DNA of 20,820 nt from the NCBI GenBank assembly GCA_022838965.1, contig JALHDK010000006.1, positions 1-20,820 of the forward strand, written 5' to 3'. The notes under the pieces are model-generated. The model saw only the letters and a program-made list of their open reading frames with translations. It searched no databases and had not been told where the DNA came from. The DNA is from Actinomycetales bacterium. GTDB lineage: Bacteria; Actinomycetota; Actinomycetes; Actinomycetales; Actinomycetaceae. How positions within the stretch are numbered: position 1 is the first letter of the stretch; each line of letters begins with the position of its first letter. Below are positions 20,730 through 20,820 of this stretch, piece by piece. The translations under genes were made by a program, and so were the position numbers.

Positions 20730-20820
20730 CCTCCCGGATGGCGCTGACCTCCCGGATGGCGCTGACCTCCCGGATGGCGCTGCCGTCCCGGAGCGCGCTG
20801 ACGTCAGGAGTCCGTGGCAT
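20689..20820 (-). CDS. Possible C-terminal end of a reverse-strand gene with six-residue repeats
   Basis: Minus-strand frame open for 43 codons from the window edge to TGA at 20691-20689, reading MPRTPDVSALRDG, then SAIREV three times, then SAGRAASPAPDR. It encodes a six-residue repeat because the underlying DNA unit is 18 bp. Third positions are mostly G or C, as in real genes here, and the plus strand carries repeated stops in the ddlA frame. Against it: it overlaps the 3' end of ddlA by 41 bp and the repeat could be plain intergenic DNA. The rest of any such gene lies beyond the window, so coding status is undecided. Confidence 0.3.
   Translation of the reverse strand: MPRTPDVSALRDGSAIREVSAIREVSAIREVSAGRAASPAPDR
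20723..20794. repeat. 18-bp direct tandem repeat at the 3' end of ddlA
   Basis: Three identical copies of GCGCTGACCTCCCGGATG at 20723-20740, 20741-20758 and 20759-20776, a fourth at 20777-20794 with 14 of 18 matches (GCGCTGCCGTCCCGGAGC), and a further GCGCTGACGTC start at 20795. The ddlA stop codon is bases 5-7 of the first unit. As 18 is a multiple of 3, the three perfect units each place a TGA in the ddlA frame. Identity of the copies suggests recent slippage; copy number may vary between strains. Confidence 0.95.

Overview
The window is about 69-70% GC by eye, with GC-rich third codon positions, GTG starts and many leaderless starts. It is a chromosomal core segment of a high-GC actinobacterium. 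The block FAH-family hydrolase - gltX - tRNA-Gln - tRNA-Glu - IclR (NdgR/LtbR-like) - leuC - leuD - murA - plsC - gpsA - ddlA is a known actinobacterial arrangement. A glutaminyl-tRNA synthetase gene suggests a lineage that charges tRNA-Gln directly. Propionibacteriaceae or a micrococcal group are possible, but the sequence alone does not fix the family. No phage, transposon, CRISPR array or plasmid gene is visible, and no gene-free stretch exceeds about 105 bases.

Layout. 1-111 (-): start of a probable NUDIX-like (DUF4916) protein. 246-701 (+): stand-alone GyrI-like effector-binding protein. 786-858 (-): tRNA-Lys(CUU). 964-1434 (+): Bcp peroxiredoxin. 1466-1548 (+): tRNA-Leu(UAG). 1612-3306 (+): glnS. 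3324-4031 (-): YggS-like PLP protein. 4062-4760 (-): VIT/CCC1-type metal transporter with a probable iron box upstream. 4843-7446 (-): DEAD/DEAH RNA helicase with a DUF3516-type C-terminus. 7547-8995 (+): sodium/alanine symporter. 9019-9783 (+): FAH-family hydrolase. 9790-10932 (-): MalY/PatB-type aminotransferase. 10978-12459 (+): gltX. 12466-13047 (-): unrecognised lipoprotein. 13140-13214 and 13268-13340 (+): tRNA-Gln(CUG) and tRNA-Glu(CUC), each with its own promoter, then a strong terminator. 13427-14206 (-): IclR regulator, divergent from leuC (14272) and leuD (15689). 16425-20729 (+): murA-plsC-gpsA, overlapping and coupled, then ddlA from its own leaderless promoter. The window ends in an 18-bp tandem repeat that starts at the ddlA stop codon.

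The genes fall into four themes: translation (glnS, gltX, four tRNAs), leucine biosynthesis under a local IclR regulator, envelope synthesis (murA, plsC, gpsA, ddlA), and iron/redox homeostasis (VIT transporter, Bcp). The most informative non-coding signals are the probable DtxR/IdeR box upstream of the VIT promoter, the 7-5-7 palindrome inside the ndgR promoter with three TGAGA half-sites exactly 18 bp apart, the matched promoters of tRNA-Gln and tRNA-Glu exactly 150 bp apart, leaderless starts at about seven genes, and the 18-bp repeat that puts a TGA in the ddlA frame in each perfect unit. I found no clear sign of a wholly new multigene system.
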